DNA of 64,000 nucleotides. It comes from Prorocentrum cordatum (Eukaryota > Sar > Dinophyceae > Prorocentrales > Prorocentraceae). The position numbers and the translations under genes are program-made. The notes under the pieces were generated by a model. It was given only the letters and a program-made list of their open reading frames with translations, was not told the DNA's origin and did no database searches. Shown piece by piece: positions 41,297 through 52,195 of the stretch. The stretch lies in assembly GCA_963575745.1 (NCBI GenBank), contig CAUYUJ010016138.1, forward strand, positions 1 through 64,000, written 5' to 3'. Position 1 is the first letter of the stretch. Every line of letters begins with the position of its first letter.

Positions 41297-43323
41297 CTGC
41301 ACGCCAATCCTGGATCTCAGGGCTGGCGCTGGCTGCTGGAGCTTCTCAAAGGCAGCGGTGTCCCGCATGCAAGCGAGGCTCATGTTCCAGCAGACGAGCT
41401 CGTCGCCCGCGTCGCCCGCCGCACGCCGATCCACGAGGCCAGCCTGTTCCAGGATCTCAAGCGTGCGGGGCGGCTGGGCGACCAAGGAACTCTCTGCGCC
41501 TGGAAAAGCGCCAGAGATGACCATGTCCGTGAGGATTTCGGACGCGAGCCCGTACTCCTCCCTGGGCACGTCCGCTGGCCACCGCTTCGGCTGGTAGAAG
41601 AGCTGCCCCTCTGGCTGCCACTCGAGGAGGTCAAGGTGTAAGCGCGGGAGCGCCTCCAAATGACACCTGTGGAGCAACCGCGTCGACCCGACGTCAATCG
41701 CGACGTCGGCGTCGGCGTCGCCATCCAGCGGCGCGGCAGCATCCCCAAACCGCACGCCAGACAACGCCACGAGAAGCTCAGTGGAGCCGCCTGGTCTGTC
41801 GTACCCGACTACGTCGTGCACGCTCACGGCCACGTCATCAGTGGTAAGGTTGGAATCCCGCGGCTTGATGATGTGCCGCATTGCTGGCTTCGCGTGAACC
41901 ACCCTGAAAATACAGTGCTCGTGTGGCTCCAGCGCTGGGGGGACGCCGTCTGGCGGCCCCAGGTCCAGGCCGCCGTCCGCAGGCGCGGGCGCCGCCGCAG
42001 GCAGCATGAGAGGAGGCGTGTACTGTGCGTCTGTGAGAGGCAACAGTCCAGGGACGCCGAAGCTCCTCGACCCAGAGAATGCCGATTCCATCTCAGGCAA
42101 GGAGTCACGCGGCAAAGCAATCGAATAGAAAGCCTCCCGCTTGAACGTTTTCCTGAGATGCTGCAGGGCTGCCGCCGATGCGATCTTGAGCCCGTGGTTC
42201 AGGGAATCGGGCACGTGCCCCCCTCCTCCGCTGTCAGTCTTGCCCTTCGGGAAGGCGGCCTTCAACGCTGCGTGCTGCTTCTGCTGCGTCTCACTGTCAA
42301 GTCTGTACAGCACGCTCGTGGCCGTAGATTGCTTGATGCGCCCAGTCTTTGCGAATTCCGAGAACACCGTCGGGTGCGCGTGCAACCCAAAAGCCTGCAG
42401 CAAACGCTCGGACGACGTCCTGATGCGGCCCATGTCGGCGGCCACATGCTCGAGGAGGCCTGGGTCGGCAGCCAGCCGCCGCTTGAAATCTGGCAGTTTC
42501 AGGTGGACGTTGACGAAGCCTCCCCCCGCGTGGGGGGCCCGAGACGAAGCTAGCTTGTTCAAGCGGTGCTTCGCCTCGATGGACCGCTCTGCAACGGGGA
42601 CGCCTAGGACCATGCCTGCTACTTGCCTGAGGCCAGGGAGGCTCTTGAGAGAAACCCCCTGCTCCACGAAGGCAGCCACCTCGTCGCGCAGCGGGGGCGA
42701 GGGCGCCAGCACGCTGGCAGCCAACGGCCACAAACTGCTGCGCTTGGACTCGTCGAGCAAGGCGTACTCGCGCAAGCACGCTTGCAGCCCGAATCGCGCA
42801 GTGGCCTCTGAGGTTCCACACTTGTCAATGGCACCCAGCACGCAAAACTTGTGCGGCAAGTACGCCCAATGTGCATACTTGATCTGGACCACTTCCATGA
42901 TCACTGCACGAGCGCACTCCCAATCACGCACGACCATGTCACGGTCCATCTGGGTCAGCTCCTCGCACCTGACCAGCAGGCGGCCCAAGGATTGGGTCAC
43001 GAGTTCAGCCAAGTACTCCTTGTGCTTCCCTGCGGCCAAGTCTGGGGCGCGACGGCCCCTCATCGGGCAGGTCGAGTGCTTGAGGCCAGCTTCGCCGATG
43101 AACTCCGCCCGCCTTCTGAAGTACGGGCGGCCTGCGGCAAATCCATCCTTCTCGCGGCAGTCCACTGCGTGGCATGGGCAAGATTCCATATAGTTCTGAA
43201 GCTCGTAGAGGCAGCCGTGCACAGCACATAATATTGCATGGCCGTACACCCAGAACTTCGGATCGCGCACCGCCTTGGCGGGCTCCGAAGAAATCGCAAA
43301 CGCACTGCCGTCGAGGTAAAACA
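41297..43323 (-). CDS. Gene B large internal exon
   Basis: About 675 codons open on the minus strand. Starts VFYLDGSAFAISSEPAKAVR with FWVYGHAILCAVHGCLYELQ. Further on are MDRDMVVRDWECARAVIMEV, GMVLGVPVAERSIEAKHRLN, PHAGGGFVNVHLKLPDFKRR, a linker rich in Pro/Ala, and IFRVVHAKPAMRHIIKPRDS. It ends CMRDTAAFEKLQ and the GVQ codons. ERSIEAKHR...PHAG...LR/LP is, from memory, a recurrent block in a large dinoflagellate-specific multi-copy family that may derive from a transposon. No catalytic motif is certain. The frame is intact across 2 kb, so this copy may be functional. Confidence 0.82.
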
Positions 43324-44316
43324 CTGGCCGCCCGCCCCGCCAAGACTAAACAAGAACAACCCGATGCATTGGATGCGCGAACGTGTGACTACCCCGCTAA
43401 CCACGGGCCGAAGCGCCGCGCGCCCCAAGCGGGGAACGCAGGAGGAGGAGGAGGCGGAGGAGGAGGACGACGACGAGACCGACGACGAAGAGGATGAGGA
43501 GGTGGAGGGAGAAGGAAGAGGGGAGGGGAGAAGAGAAGGAGGACGCGACGGGGGGGAGGAAGAGGAGGAGGAATAGGAGGAGGAGGAATAGGAGGAGGAG
43601 GAATAGGAGGAGGAGGAGGAGGAGGAGGAGGAGGAGAAGGAGGAGGAGGAGGAGGAGAAGGGGAGGAGAAGAGGAGGAGGGGGAGAAGAAAAGGAGGAGG
43701 ACGATGAGGAGGAGAGAGAAGGAAGAGGAGCGAAAAGGAGATGGGGAGTGGGGAAGAGAAGGAGGACGACGACACGGGGAGGAGGAGGAGGAGAGGAGGA
43801 GGAGGAGGAGGAGGAGGAGGAGGAGGAGGAACAAGGGGGGAAACGAGGTGCCCCCTCCGGCCCTCCGGCGACGCCTGCAGCCTTCTGCTGCGCGAGCTCC
43901 AAAGCCCCCGCGCGGGGTCCTCGGCTGGCGTGTGCTATGGTCTGAGGACCCCTGCGCGGCAGTATGTTTTCCCAACGGGGGCTGGAGCTGGAGCGTGCAG
44001 AAGGAGAAGGAGGGGACTGAGAGGAAGGCGGACGATCGACGACGACGGCGACGACGACAAGGGCGATGGCGATGGCGGGGGAGAGGCGGGGATAATGATA
44101 TGATAATGATATGATGGTATGATGATGTGGCATGGTGCAGGCGTTTCGCACTGGACTATCTCAACAATCGTGACCGAAAGACCCGGCGTTTCGCACGAGA
44201 ACATCCAACAATTTGCTTCGGCCTGTCAAGCCTCCATCATCTAGCCTGCGCGCGCTCAGGCGCAGGCCCCGTCGAGCGGCCAATGCTCACTTTACCCCGA
44301 CAAGCGTTTGCAATCC
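43324..44316 (-). other. Gene B intron of about 990 bp with GGA microsatellite
   Basis: Flanked by CCAG at both sides (GGCCCAG| and GGCCAG|). Splicing gives EATGP-VFYLDGS in frame. GGA/GAG units fill about 43430-43840, and a GATAAT/GATGAT run lies at 44090-44130. The exact splice point within the CCAG repeat is ambiguous. Confidence 0.7.
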
Positions 44317-46561
44317 CTGGGCCCGTTGCCTCGTCGATCAGGTGCAGGTCGGCCTCCGCGACATCTCCGCCATCTTCGGCGGGTGGCCGCTGCGCCCTGC
44401 TCTCGCCCATGTCCGCGTCCAGCCGCGCGGGGCGGTTGTCCCCTGGGCGCACATTGTACTTGCGCAGGTCCCAGTGCGCCCTCATCCCAGCCTCAATGAA
44501 CTGCATCTGCTGCAGCGCTGGCACCCAGGACCCGAAGCGCCACTCCGTTGGCTTCGTCCGCATCTCCCTCAAGGCCTTCTGGTGGCCCTCGGCCTCGGGG
44601 GCCTTGAAGCAGCGCTCGATTAACCGCTCCTTGGTGAAACGGTCGCAGAGCAGAAGGATCAGCGGCTTCGCCCGTTTCAAATACCACTCCATGTGCGTGA
44701 AAGCCTTAAGGGCATCTTGGAGGGCATTGTTGGTGATGTGTAAAACACCAGCCACTTGTAGGGACCCGTGGAAAAACGCACGATCACGCGTAGTTCCTGC
44801 GCCTGGCGCGCCCCCACGGGGGTCTGCGACCTTGGGCGCGTCCACATGAGCGATGTCCAAGGTCGCGCCGCCGCCGCCGTCTGGTTCCACTACGAATGCC
44901 GTCGGTGCATCACCTTCTCCGCCCGCGTGCGTCTCGGGCCCAGCTGTGGCTGCGTCGGCGGCCGCCGTGCCGTCGTCGCGAACGACGGCGAAAGCCGCGC
45001 CGCCACTGCCCACATCGGCGGGCCCGCGCGGCACGGCGCCGTCGTCGCACGTGGTGCCAAATGCCACGCCCCCAATGTCGGTGTGATCGGGGGACGCGCG
45101 GCCGTCGTCCACTGTAATCTCGAAAGCTGGCGTTGCAGTTGGACAGCCTTCCTGGTAGACGTCCATGGCCTCGCCCCCCCCGCCATCAGGGACCACATTA
45201 AAATCAAACCAATGGGGAAACACATCCATCATGTCGACTGCTCGGGCGCTGCTCAACCCCGCTTCCGTCCCCATGTCGGTGGTCACGGACAGGATTCTCT
45301 GGGCCCTCTGCTGACACGATAACATGGTGCGTGAGCTCAGCCGAAACGAGTGGACGATCGCGTGCATCTTGTCCATCACACCCGTGGCCTGAGACCCCAA
45401 GCCGACGGCAGTCAGCATGTTGTGGCCCCATATCGCGGCCAGCTCTTGCGACAAAGCCCGAACCTTGCGGGCCGCCGCGTCGTAGTGCTGGAAGTCTTCA
45501 GGGTCCATCTCGTCTGGCTGCAAGTCCCCGCTCAACGACAGCCTCGCGTCGCCCCGATGGTACATCAACTGTTGGGTAATCTCCCACGCCCTTCCAGGAT
45601 CACTGCACTCGAACGTCTCCGTCAGCAGCCAGTCTGTGCCCAACAGGGGGCTGGAGTCCGACAGCATGTATTCAGCGGGCGGCGGGTTAGTTGCAAATCG
45701 CATCTGGTCGGCCAGCAGCAAAGCAGCATCGAACACCACGAAGTAGCGCTGTATGGTAGAAGATGACACCAAACCTCCCGACTTGAGGTTCTCCAAGATA
45801 GGGTCCGCAATGGATTTGTGAAGGCAATACCTGATGGACTCTCTTAGCACACCTTCCAAATGAGCAGAACCGTGCAAGCGTGTTGCGATCATTACTGCAT
45901 TCAAGATCTTGGATGCGGCATGGATCCTGGTGCCATCCAGCTGGTTTTTCCCCGTGGGTCCGCAGTGCGTCAGAGGCGTGCCCCAGGAAGCGCAGCGACG
46001 CAAGCACTTCCTCTCGGTGTTGTTGCTGTCCATGCTCTGGGAGGGCGTTGTAGCAGGCGCTGACCGTCGCTGCCACCATGTCAATGGCGGTCGATCGCAG
46101 CTCCAACTGTGGCGAACCCCGAACGTCGAATGCAGACGGCGCGGCGGGATGCACTGGTGCAACGGCGGCCGCCTCGCGCATCCCGAAGGCCTCCCTGAAA
46201 AGCACGGCGTCCGTCTCCCTGCAGGCGCCTTCCCACAGGTAAACTGACCGAAACACGCCTCTGATCAGCAAGGCGCTCATCGGCCACTGGGGCACGTGCG
46301 CCCACGTGCACCCGCTGCGGACGTCCACCTGGAACCCCTCAGCGCGCAACTCCTGCACTGCACTGGCAATGCAATCCAAAGCGAACAAGGACCGAACGCT
46401 GTCAGCGCCAAGGAGGGTGAATGGCTTCCGTGCTGAAGCATCCCTGAAACCAATAACGTCGGCTGCTGGGATGTACGGCAGGGCCTCTTGAAAGCCGCGC
46501 CGATGGCGATGTTGGGCAACGGCTGTGTTGGCATTGTCGCGATTTCTTCGATTGCGACGCT
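44317..46561 (-). CDS. Gene B large exon, with one frameshift
   Basis: Starts after GACTTTAG at 46561; upstream Arg/Asn codons lead into GFQEALPYIPAADVIGFRDA, PFTLLGADSVRSLFALDCIA and VRSGCTWAHVPQWPMSALLI. After TTTTTCCCC (45945-45953) the good frame shifts by one base and continues KNQLDGTRIHAASKILNAVM, DPILENLKSGGLVSSSTIQR, ILSVTTDMGTEAGLSSARAV and VAGVLHITNNALQDALKAF, and it ends DEATGP. SDMGTE followed by HI.HN matches, from memory, the core of a dinoflagellate multi-copy family, possibly transposase-derived with an acidic catalytic pocket; this is not proven. The middle carries degenerate Asp/Gly/Ala repeats (VVRDDGTAAAD, VPDGGGGEA). The homopolymer frameshift may be an assembly error. 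Confidence 0.75.
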
Positions 46562-47500
46562 AAAGTCGCGCAAGAGAAACCGTGGGAACCCGCGAACACA
46601 TCACACAAACCTGGGCAACGCATTTGAAACATCGCTTCGGCAACGAACCAGCTTCACAGACAATGACACCACCTACACTGCCGTTACCTGCATCGCCATC
46701 CGCGCGTCTACGGGCCTTGACGGCCACGACGCTGCTCGACCACAACAGCCTGCCGTCTGCGCCGAAGCTCCGCACCGCGCACCGCGTCTCGGGGTCGCCA
46801 GCCCCGAACCCCACGTTGACGGGCGACGGTGGGACCCGTAGGAGGAGCAGCCCAGTCACGGCAGCGGCGGCGGGGCCCGCCAGACACCCGCCAGCCGCGG
46901 AGGCGCCGCCTGATGGATCGACGTTGCTCGGGGGAGGGTGGCGCGCGTGCGCGCGTGGAAGGGGATAAGGGAGTCGCGGGCGCGCATGCGCGCGGGAACG
47001 CAGCGGCTTACGCTTGTCTCGGAACCTTACGCGGTAGCGCGCGTGCACTGATGCCCCCCCTCCCCCCCCCCTCCGGCTTCAAGACACAAGGCCTCAGGCC
47101 CCCCGTCGCGCCAGGGAAAGGGGGGGGAGCGGAAGGGTGCAAGGGGGTAATTTATGGGAGGTGTTCGAACACAGCGGGCCTACGTCAGCGATCCAAGCCG
47201 AGTCCGCAGGAGACACGATGAACGTGTCGCGGGCCTGCCAAGCGGGCGTCGCCCGCGACACTAAGAAAACAAGCACGACTCGGTCCATCCTCTGGAGCGG
47301 TGGGCTGGGGCGGGCGCGAGGAGGGAGGCTGCAAAAGCGGTGCGTGCGCGAGGCGGGTGGGGTTGGGACTGGGGGGTGGGGGGAGAGGGGTGGGCGCGCG
47401 TGCATGCGTGCATGCGTGCGCGGGGGAGCGGTGGGGTCGAGGCGGCGGCGCGCGGGGTGCTCAAGGTGGAGGGGGGGAGGGGCCGTGGGGCCGCGGCCAC
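46562..47500. other. Gene B intron(s) with a dispersed repeat and a hairpin
   Basis: It contains the repeat shared with 38700-38840 (46625-46740) and an 11-bp-arm hairpin (47224-47234 with 47251-47261, GTGTCGCGGGC). A minus-strand frame at about 47160-47290 (DTFIVSPADSAWIADV) may be an exon but overlaps the hairpin. C and G runs at 47054-47070. Confidence 0.45.
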
Positions 47501-47640
47501 GTTGTCTCGAGGCGCTGCGGCTTCAGCGCATGCCCTTCATGGCTGCATCTCCATCTCAAACATGCGTGGGCCCCAGCAGGGGCCAACACCGTGTACTGAG
47601 GTGCGCCCATGCCCATCTGTCGGAAGAGGTATGTAGAAAC
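47501..47640 (-). CDS. Possible gene B exon
   Basis: The minus strand reads MGAPQYTVLAPAGAHACLRW then CSHEGHALKPQRLETTW. A second frame (VGPCWGPRMFEMEMQP) is also open, so the choice is uncertain. Confidence 0.35.
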
Positions 47641-47789
47641 ACGAAGTAGGAAGCTTGTGGCAATATATTGGGTTATGTCGGCACCCTTGGGAGGGCGGAA
47701 AATGCGACGCCACTCGGCCCTTGAAGTGGGACAAGGTAGATTGGAACCTGCGAATCCAAGAATACAGACTTTCAACGACCGATGGGCAG

Positions 47790-48565
47790 GCAGGCGTCAT
47801 CCGCGCTACGTGCCACTGCCGCTGCCGAGAGGTGATTCCAATGCTCTTGCGGCTCACGTTCGCCAGACGCGCTGGGAGCTCAGGGTACTGGGCGCGGGCA
47901 CAAGCGGTGGGCGCGCGGGCCGGGCGGGGCGAATGCTGCGCGAGGGCGGGAGGTCAGAGGGGCAGTTGCGCGGGGGCGTGCGAATGGGCGGAGTGACACC
48001 GCAACCGCGCACGTGAAAACCACTCGGGCATTGGCGCACGTGCGGGGGGGGTGGGGATGGAGGGGGGCGGGGGTGAGGTGGGCGAGGGCACGGCAGCTCC
48101 TGGCACAAGATCGGCCACAGGTTGAAGGAGTAGACACGGTAATAGACCAACTGCTCCTGGCGAAGTTGCGATGGCGATGAAAGGGGGGGTGCGCGAAATG
48201 GGCGTGCGGAGAGTGCGGGAAGGAAGTGGGCGTAGGACCGTAGCAATGCTGGCTCACTGCTGCCCGTCCGTAATCCAGCGTCGATCGCGCTGCGTGCCGC
48301 GGCCGCTGCCGAGAGTTGATCCAGCGCTCCAATGGTTCACGTTTGCCCGACGCGGTGGGCTTGGGAAAGGGACGCGGGCGCGCGGGATGGGTACGGACTG
48401 GCATTGTGCGCGCGCGGGAGGGCACTGGCACGCGGGCGAGTGGGGTTGGCGAGTGGAAGGGATGGGGAGGAGGAGGGCGAGAAGCTGGCAGCTCCTGGAG
48501 CAGGATCGGCCAAAGGTTGAAGGAGTAGATGTGGTACAAGACCAGCAGCGCCTGGCGCAGCGGCG
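47790..48565 (-). repeat. Tandem duplication of an exon pair in gene B
   Basis: Segment x: 47791-47885 matches 48281-48362 (both CGTCGATCC/CGTCATCC, GCGCT.CGTGCC, GCCGCTGCCGAGAG). Segment y: 48094-48165 matches 48489-48560 (CAGCTCCTGG, GATCGGCCA, AGGTTGAAGGAGTAGA). On the minus strand y encodes LYHIYSFNLWPILLQEL in one copy and YYRVYSFNLWPILCQEL in the other, each after CGCCAG. A third, weaker y is at about 49181-49222. Conserved amino acids with changed third positions suggest both copies were or are coding exons. Confidence 0.72.
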
Positions 48566-48595
48566 GCGGCGGTGGGACGGAGGGCGGGGGAGGGG

Positions 48596-48950
48596 CGTGC
48601 GTGCGTGCGTGCGTGAGTGTGTGCGCGCGAGTGCGTGCGTGCGTGCGTGCGCGCGTGCGTGCGTGCGCGCGTGTGTGTGTGTGTGTGGTTGTGTATGTGC
48701 TTGTGTGTGTGTGTGTCGGTGTGTGTGTGTGTGTGTGCGTGGGTGTGTGGGTGTGCGTCTGTGTCAGTGTGTGTTTGTGCCTGTCTTTGGGTGTGGTTGT
48801 CTGTATGTCTGGGTGTCGGTGTGTCTGTGTGTGTGCGTGCGTGCGCGCGTGCGTGCGAGTGCGCGTGCGTGCGTGCATGCGTGCGTGCGTGCGTGTGTGC
48901 GTGTGTGTGTGTGTGTGGGTGTGTGTGTGTGTGTGCGTCTGAGTGTTGTC
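48596..48950. repeat. TGCG and GT microsatellite
   Basis: Alternating TGCG blocks and GT runs, similar in style to 36722-37020. It lies in a gene B intron if the exon model is right. Confidence 0.95.
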
Positions 48951-49180
48951 CTCCGTTCGCGTTGCTGGATGTGTTGGGGCGGGAGCGGGTGGGAGGAGGG
49001 AGTGGGCGGCATGGCGGGGGGGGGGGCGGGGCACGATTCAACGGCGGTGGTGGTTGGTAGGGTGACGCAGAGAACTGGCGGTGCACGCGAGGGCGGGGAA
49101 ATCTGAAAAGGGTCACTAACGAAAGCCAGCACGCGGGATGGCGCGCGATGCGGCTGCAACCCCAACACACCGCGGGGGAT

Positions 49181-49860
49181 GGGGGCGTAGAGGGCCACGG
49201 TGTAAGACCACTGCTGCTAGGCAAACAATCGCATCAAACGCTTCCCAGGCGCGTGTTCACATGCTCACTGGCGATGGGATGGGGGAGAGTAGAGGGTGGG
49301 GGCGACGGGCGGGGGAGCGCGTGGCCTGCAGCTGGCCTCATTGGAGCCTCGGGGGCATCGACATTGCCAGGGATGTCCCATTGGACTCTGCGTGAGGCGC
49401 CCGAGATGTCGCATGTGCAGAGGCACAGGGGAGCCCAGAATTGGATCGAGTCGGGTCGGCGATCGATTATCAAGATGGTCGGCACGGATCGGTAGCCACA
49501 TCGGAGCCGTCGAATCAGCGGAAATGTGTATGCTAAATGAAGCCCCGTTGAGAATTCTGAACCGACGTCGGCCCCGAAGTCGCATCGGATCGGAATCGGA
49601 CTCGTTGAACTCCGATCGAGTCGAATCAGAGGGGCTGGGATGGGCTTTCCCTTGCGGCCCTGGTGGGTGCATGTCGACGGCCTCTAGGGGTGCCCCTGGC
49701 TTCGCGCGCGCGACGTGAGGCACCCGAGGATCAAGACAACGGCAATAACCCCCTCAAGAAAGCACTGGCGAACGGGCGGTCGGTCACAAGTCTGGCTCGC
49801 GCAACGGCCAATGAGCCGAACTACTACACCGCGATACAGTGCGAACTGGAGCTACTGGCA
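49181..49860. other. Possible gene B exon(s), otherwise unassigned
   Basis: Minus-strand fragments WSYTVALYAPIPRGVLG (about 49165-49215) and CDISGASRRVQWDIPGN (about 49355-49420) look partly coding. ATCG-rich words (GATCGAGTCG, TCGGATCGG) recur at 49440-49620. Confidence 0.35.
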
Positions 49861-49980
49861 ATCGCTCGGGCGTGCATTCCCTGTGTTCGGTTCGGTTTCG
49901 TGCGTATCTTTTTACGCAGGGTGATCCAGGATGCTCCTTAAGAACCCCCGTCGAGAAGAAAATGCACACGTCCGAGCGAT
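49861..49980. mobile_element. MITE family copy 2, ends ATCGCTCGG...CCGAGCGAT
   Basis: It begins ATCGCTCGGGCGTGCATT and ends AATGCACACGTCCGAGCGAT, imperfect inverted termini of about 18 bp. The interior matches copy 1 at 37891-38018 (TCGGTTTCGTG, GTGATCCAGGATGCTC). Length 120 bp. It lies in a gene B intron under the exon model. Confidence 0.84.
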
Positions 49981-50177
49981 ACCACGGCTAAGCGCAGCGC
50001 AACTGATCGAACATGCTGATGGGGGAGGCTGAACGGTGTGCAGCAGGCGCGGCGACTGCATGGAACGAGCGGGTGGAGGGCTGAGCGGCAACGGCTACTA
50101 TAGCAAGCCTTAGCTGGATGGCTGCAGCCTATTGCGGGGCAGCGGCGATGTCCATGCAAGGGTCTGAAAGAGAACTC

Positions 50178-50652
50178 ACCAGCACGCTGGGCGGGCTCTC
50201 GACGCAGTCGGGCAGTGAACTGTCCGAGCTGCTGGTGGTTGGCAGCACCACGACGCCGAAGTCTGGCTGCACGCGGTCGGCGAGCGCGGCGCGCAGCCCT
50301 GATGGTTGCGGCCTGTTCAAATCGATGTGCTCGAAATCGCGAAGGGGCTCGGGCTCGCCGTCGGGGATCGCCTCGAACACTCTGTCTGAGCCCATGCTGT
50401 CGAGCTGGCTGTCGGGCTGGCTGTCGGGCTCGGGTTCAGCCGACTCAGTCGCGGAAACAATGCTGTCGGAACCGTCGGGCGCTGCGTCGGACTTCGCGTC
50501 GGCGATGCTGTCGGACTCAATGGGGGGCTCGTCGGACTGGGCGGAGCCGTCGGACTTCGCGTCGGGCTCGTCGTCGGGCGCTGCCTCCGACTCGGGCGAG
50601 GCGTCCGTGAAGGAGGACGCGCCCTCAGGCCATGCCCGAATGCACGTCATTC
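50178..50652 (-). CDS. Gene B acidic exon with canonical donor
   Basis: The minus strand reads TCIRAWPEGASSFTDASPES, then many DSQPDSQLDSMGSD-type acidic/Ser units, then FEHIDLNRPQPSGLRAALAD and ADRVQPDFGVVVLPTTSSSD and ends ESPPSVL before GTGAGT at about 50178. Largely disordered with a short hydrophobic motif. One of few GT-type donors seen here. The plus-strand frame over it is a shadow. Confidence 0.68.
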
Positions 50653-51084
50653 CCTCCCCCCTCCCCCGATGCCTCCTCCGCCTTCAGCCTCCGCCTCCGA
50701 CGTCCTCCCATCCCCCGCCCTCCGCCCCCCCCCGCCCCACCCCAATGCGACTCGCTTCGCGCCATCACGCCGCCGCCCTGGGCGGGGCGCCATCATCTGG
50801 CCCAGGCCGCGGACAGCGGCGCGTCCTCGCGACCCCTCCGCCCGTTGGGGTACCCAGCCAGTTACACATCCCCCAGCATCGGCCTCGATGCCACAGACGC
50901 TGTGCCACGTGCTCGCAAGCGAGAGCGAGCTGGCGGCAGAGCCCTCGGTGCAGAGGGGGGACAGGGATGTGGGCGGCGTGGGGTGGCGGGGGCAAGCTAT
51001 GGACGTCGAGCGCCCGCCTCTACTCCGCGCCACCCCCCGCTCCCCCTATCACCCGTCCACCCTTCTACACCTGCACTCCCACCC

Positions 51085-51158
51085 AAAAACTGGCAACCAA
51101 CAGCCTCGTCCGCGTCGGCGGCGGGTCGCCGCGGTGATCTGCTGCGGTCCGAGCCCAT
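51085..51158 (-). CDS. Probable first coding exon of gene B
   Basis: ATG at 51158 on the minus strand gives MGSDRSRSPRRPAADADEAV. The Ser/Arg-rich start fits a nuclear protein. The donor is not fixed (after DEAV or VGCQ). That it belongs to gene B rather than a separate gene is inference from order and strand. Confidence 0.5.
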
Positions 51159-51461
51159 GGCAAGCAGGGCGGACGCCCGTGGCCGTCGGAGCTCGGAACG
51201 GGCCTGGGATTGGGGCAAGGCTGCGGACGTCAGACTCCAGCCATCGCGCGACCACTTCTTGACAACCAGGACGCTGAAATGGGGAACGTTTTGGGTTCGG
51301 AACGGGGAAAGGGGCCCGATCTTCCTTCGGAAATTCCGCTGTTGTTCCTCAAGCCGTTCTCGCGCACCAAGGCGCTGCTGATTCACGAGGGCCAAAGGGG
51401 GGCCTCGGTCCGCATCGGGCGTCCCACATTTCAGCCGCCTGCCTGCGCACCCCAAGCCACT

Positions 51462-51526
51462 CGTAACAGTACGCCGCTTCACCGATGTTGTCCAGGCCAA
51501 CATCGATGACAGGGCGCGCTGTTACG
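51462..51526. repeat. Nested inverted repeat
   Basis: Outer pair CGTAACAG (51462-51469) with CTGTTACG (51519-51526), inner pair CGATGTTG (51483-51490) with CAACATCG (51498-51505). Confidence 0.8.
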
Positions 51527-51553
51527 GACAGCCCAATGGCCCCCAGGGCCTGG

Positions 51554-51608
51554 GCTCGGCCCCATGATTCAGGGCTTCGAGTCGAAGCCCTGGATCATGG
51601 GGCCGAGC
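51554..51608. repeat. Hairpin, 27-bp arms, 1-nt loop
   Basis: GCTCGGCCCCATGATTCAGG... (51554-51580) pairs with 51582-51608 at 26 of 27 positions around one G. Confidence 0.95.
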
Positions 51609-51667
51609 AGGATTCGGCCATGAATCAAGGTTTCGGCCAGCAGTGGCCAGACATGCATAGGGCGACG

Positions 51668-51707
<40 letters not shown>

Positions 51708-51736
51708 CTCTTTCTATATATATATATATATGTGTA

Positions 51737-51789
51737 TCCACTGCTCCTGGCTAGGCCCATCCTGGGCCCATCCTGCCAGGAGCAGTGGA
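51737..51789. repeat. Perfect hairpin, 15-bp arms
   Basis: TCCACTGCTCCTGGC (51737-51751) and its exact complement (51775-51789). The loop holds a direct pair of GGCCCATCCT. TC and TA microsatellites precede it (51670-51730). Confidence 0.94.
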
Positions 51790-51984
51790 CATGCATCGAC
51801 CTCGTCGCCCTAGGACTAGCCCAATTGTGCGAACGAAAGAATCCACGACGACGAGTTCTGGCCGCGGGCACGCGCGTCGACCGTCGAGGCTCGAGTACGC
51901 TGGCGCTGGCTGCGCTGGCAGGGCTGATGGCAGCCGCGAGCCGAGCTGCGCAGGATTGCGTCCTTCAAAATGGTTTTGGAGTCC

Positions 51985-52195
51985 CGAAACGGTGCGGTGA
52001 CATACCGCGCGGTGACCGTGACTCAGAACCCCAAGAGACCTCGCTGCACGGTCCGTCACCGCACGGTCTTGGTACCCTGGAGGCCCCTGTCGCCCGAGAC
52101 ATCCTCTGAGAGGGACTCGAGTCCCAAAACCGTGCGGTGACCCCGAATCCTCACCGACTCACCGCACGGTGAGGTCACCACACCGTTTGGGGGCC
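51985..52195. repeat. Cluster of direct and inverted CACCGCACGG motifs
   Basis: CGGTGCGGTGA, CGCGCGGTGA and CCGTGCGGTGA in one orientation and TCACCGCACGG twice in the other. GAGTCCC precedes two of them (about 51979 and 52118). Several hairpin pairings are possible. Confidence 0.85.

Noticed and set aside
50118-51137. 339-codon plus-strand frame
   Set aside because: The minus-strand frame over 50178-50652 has a better codon pattern and a canonical GTGAGT donor; the rest is mixed-frame sequence.
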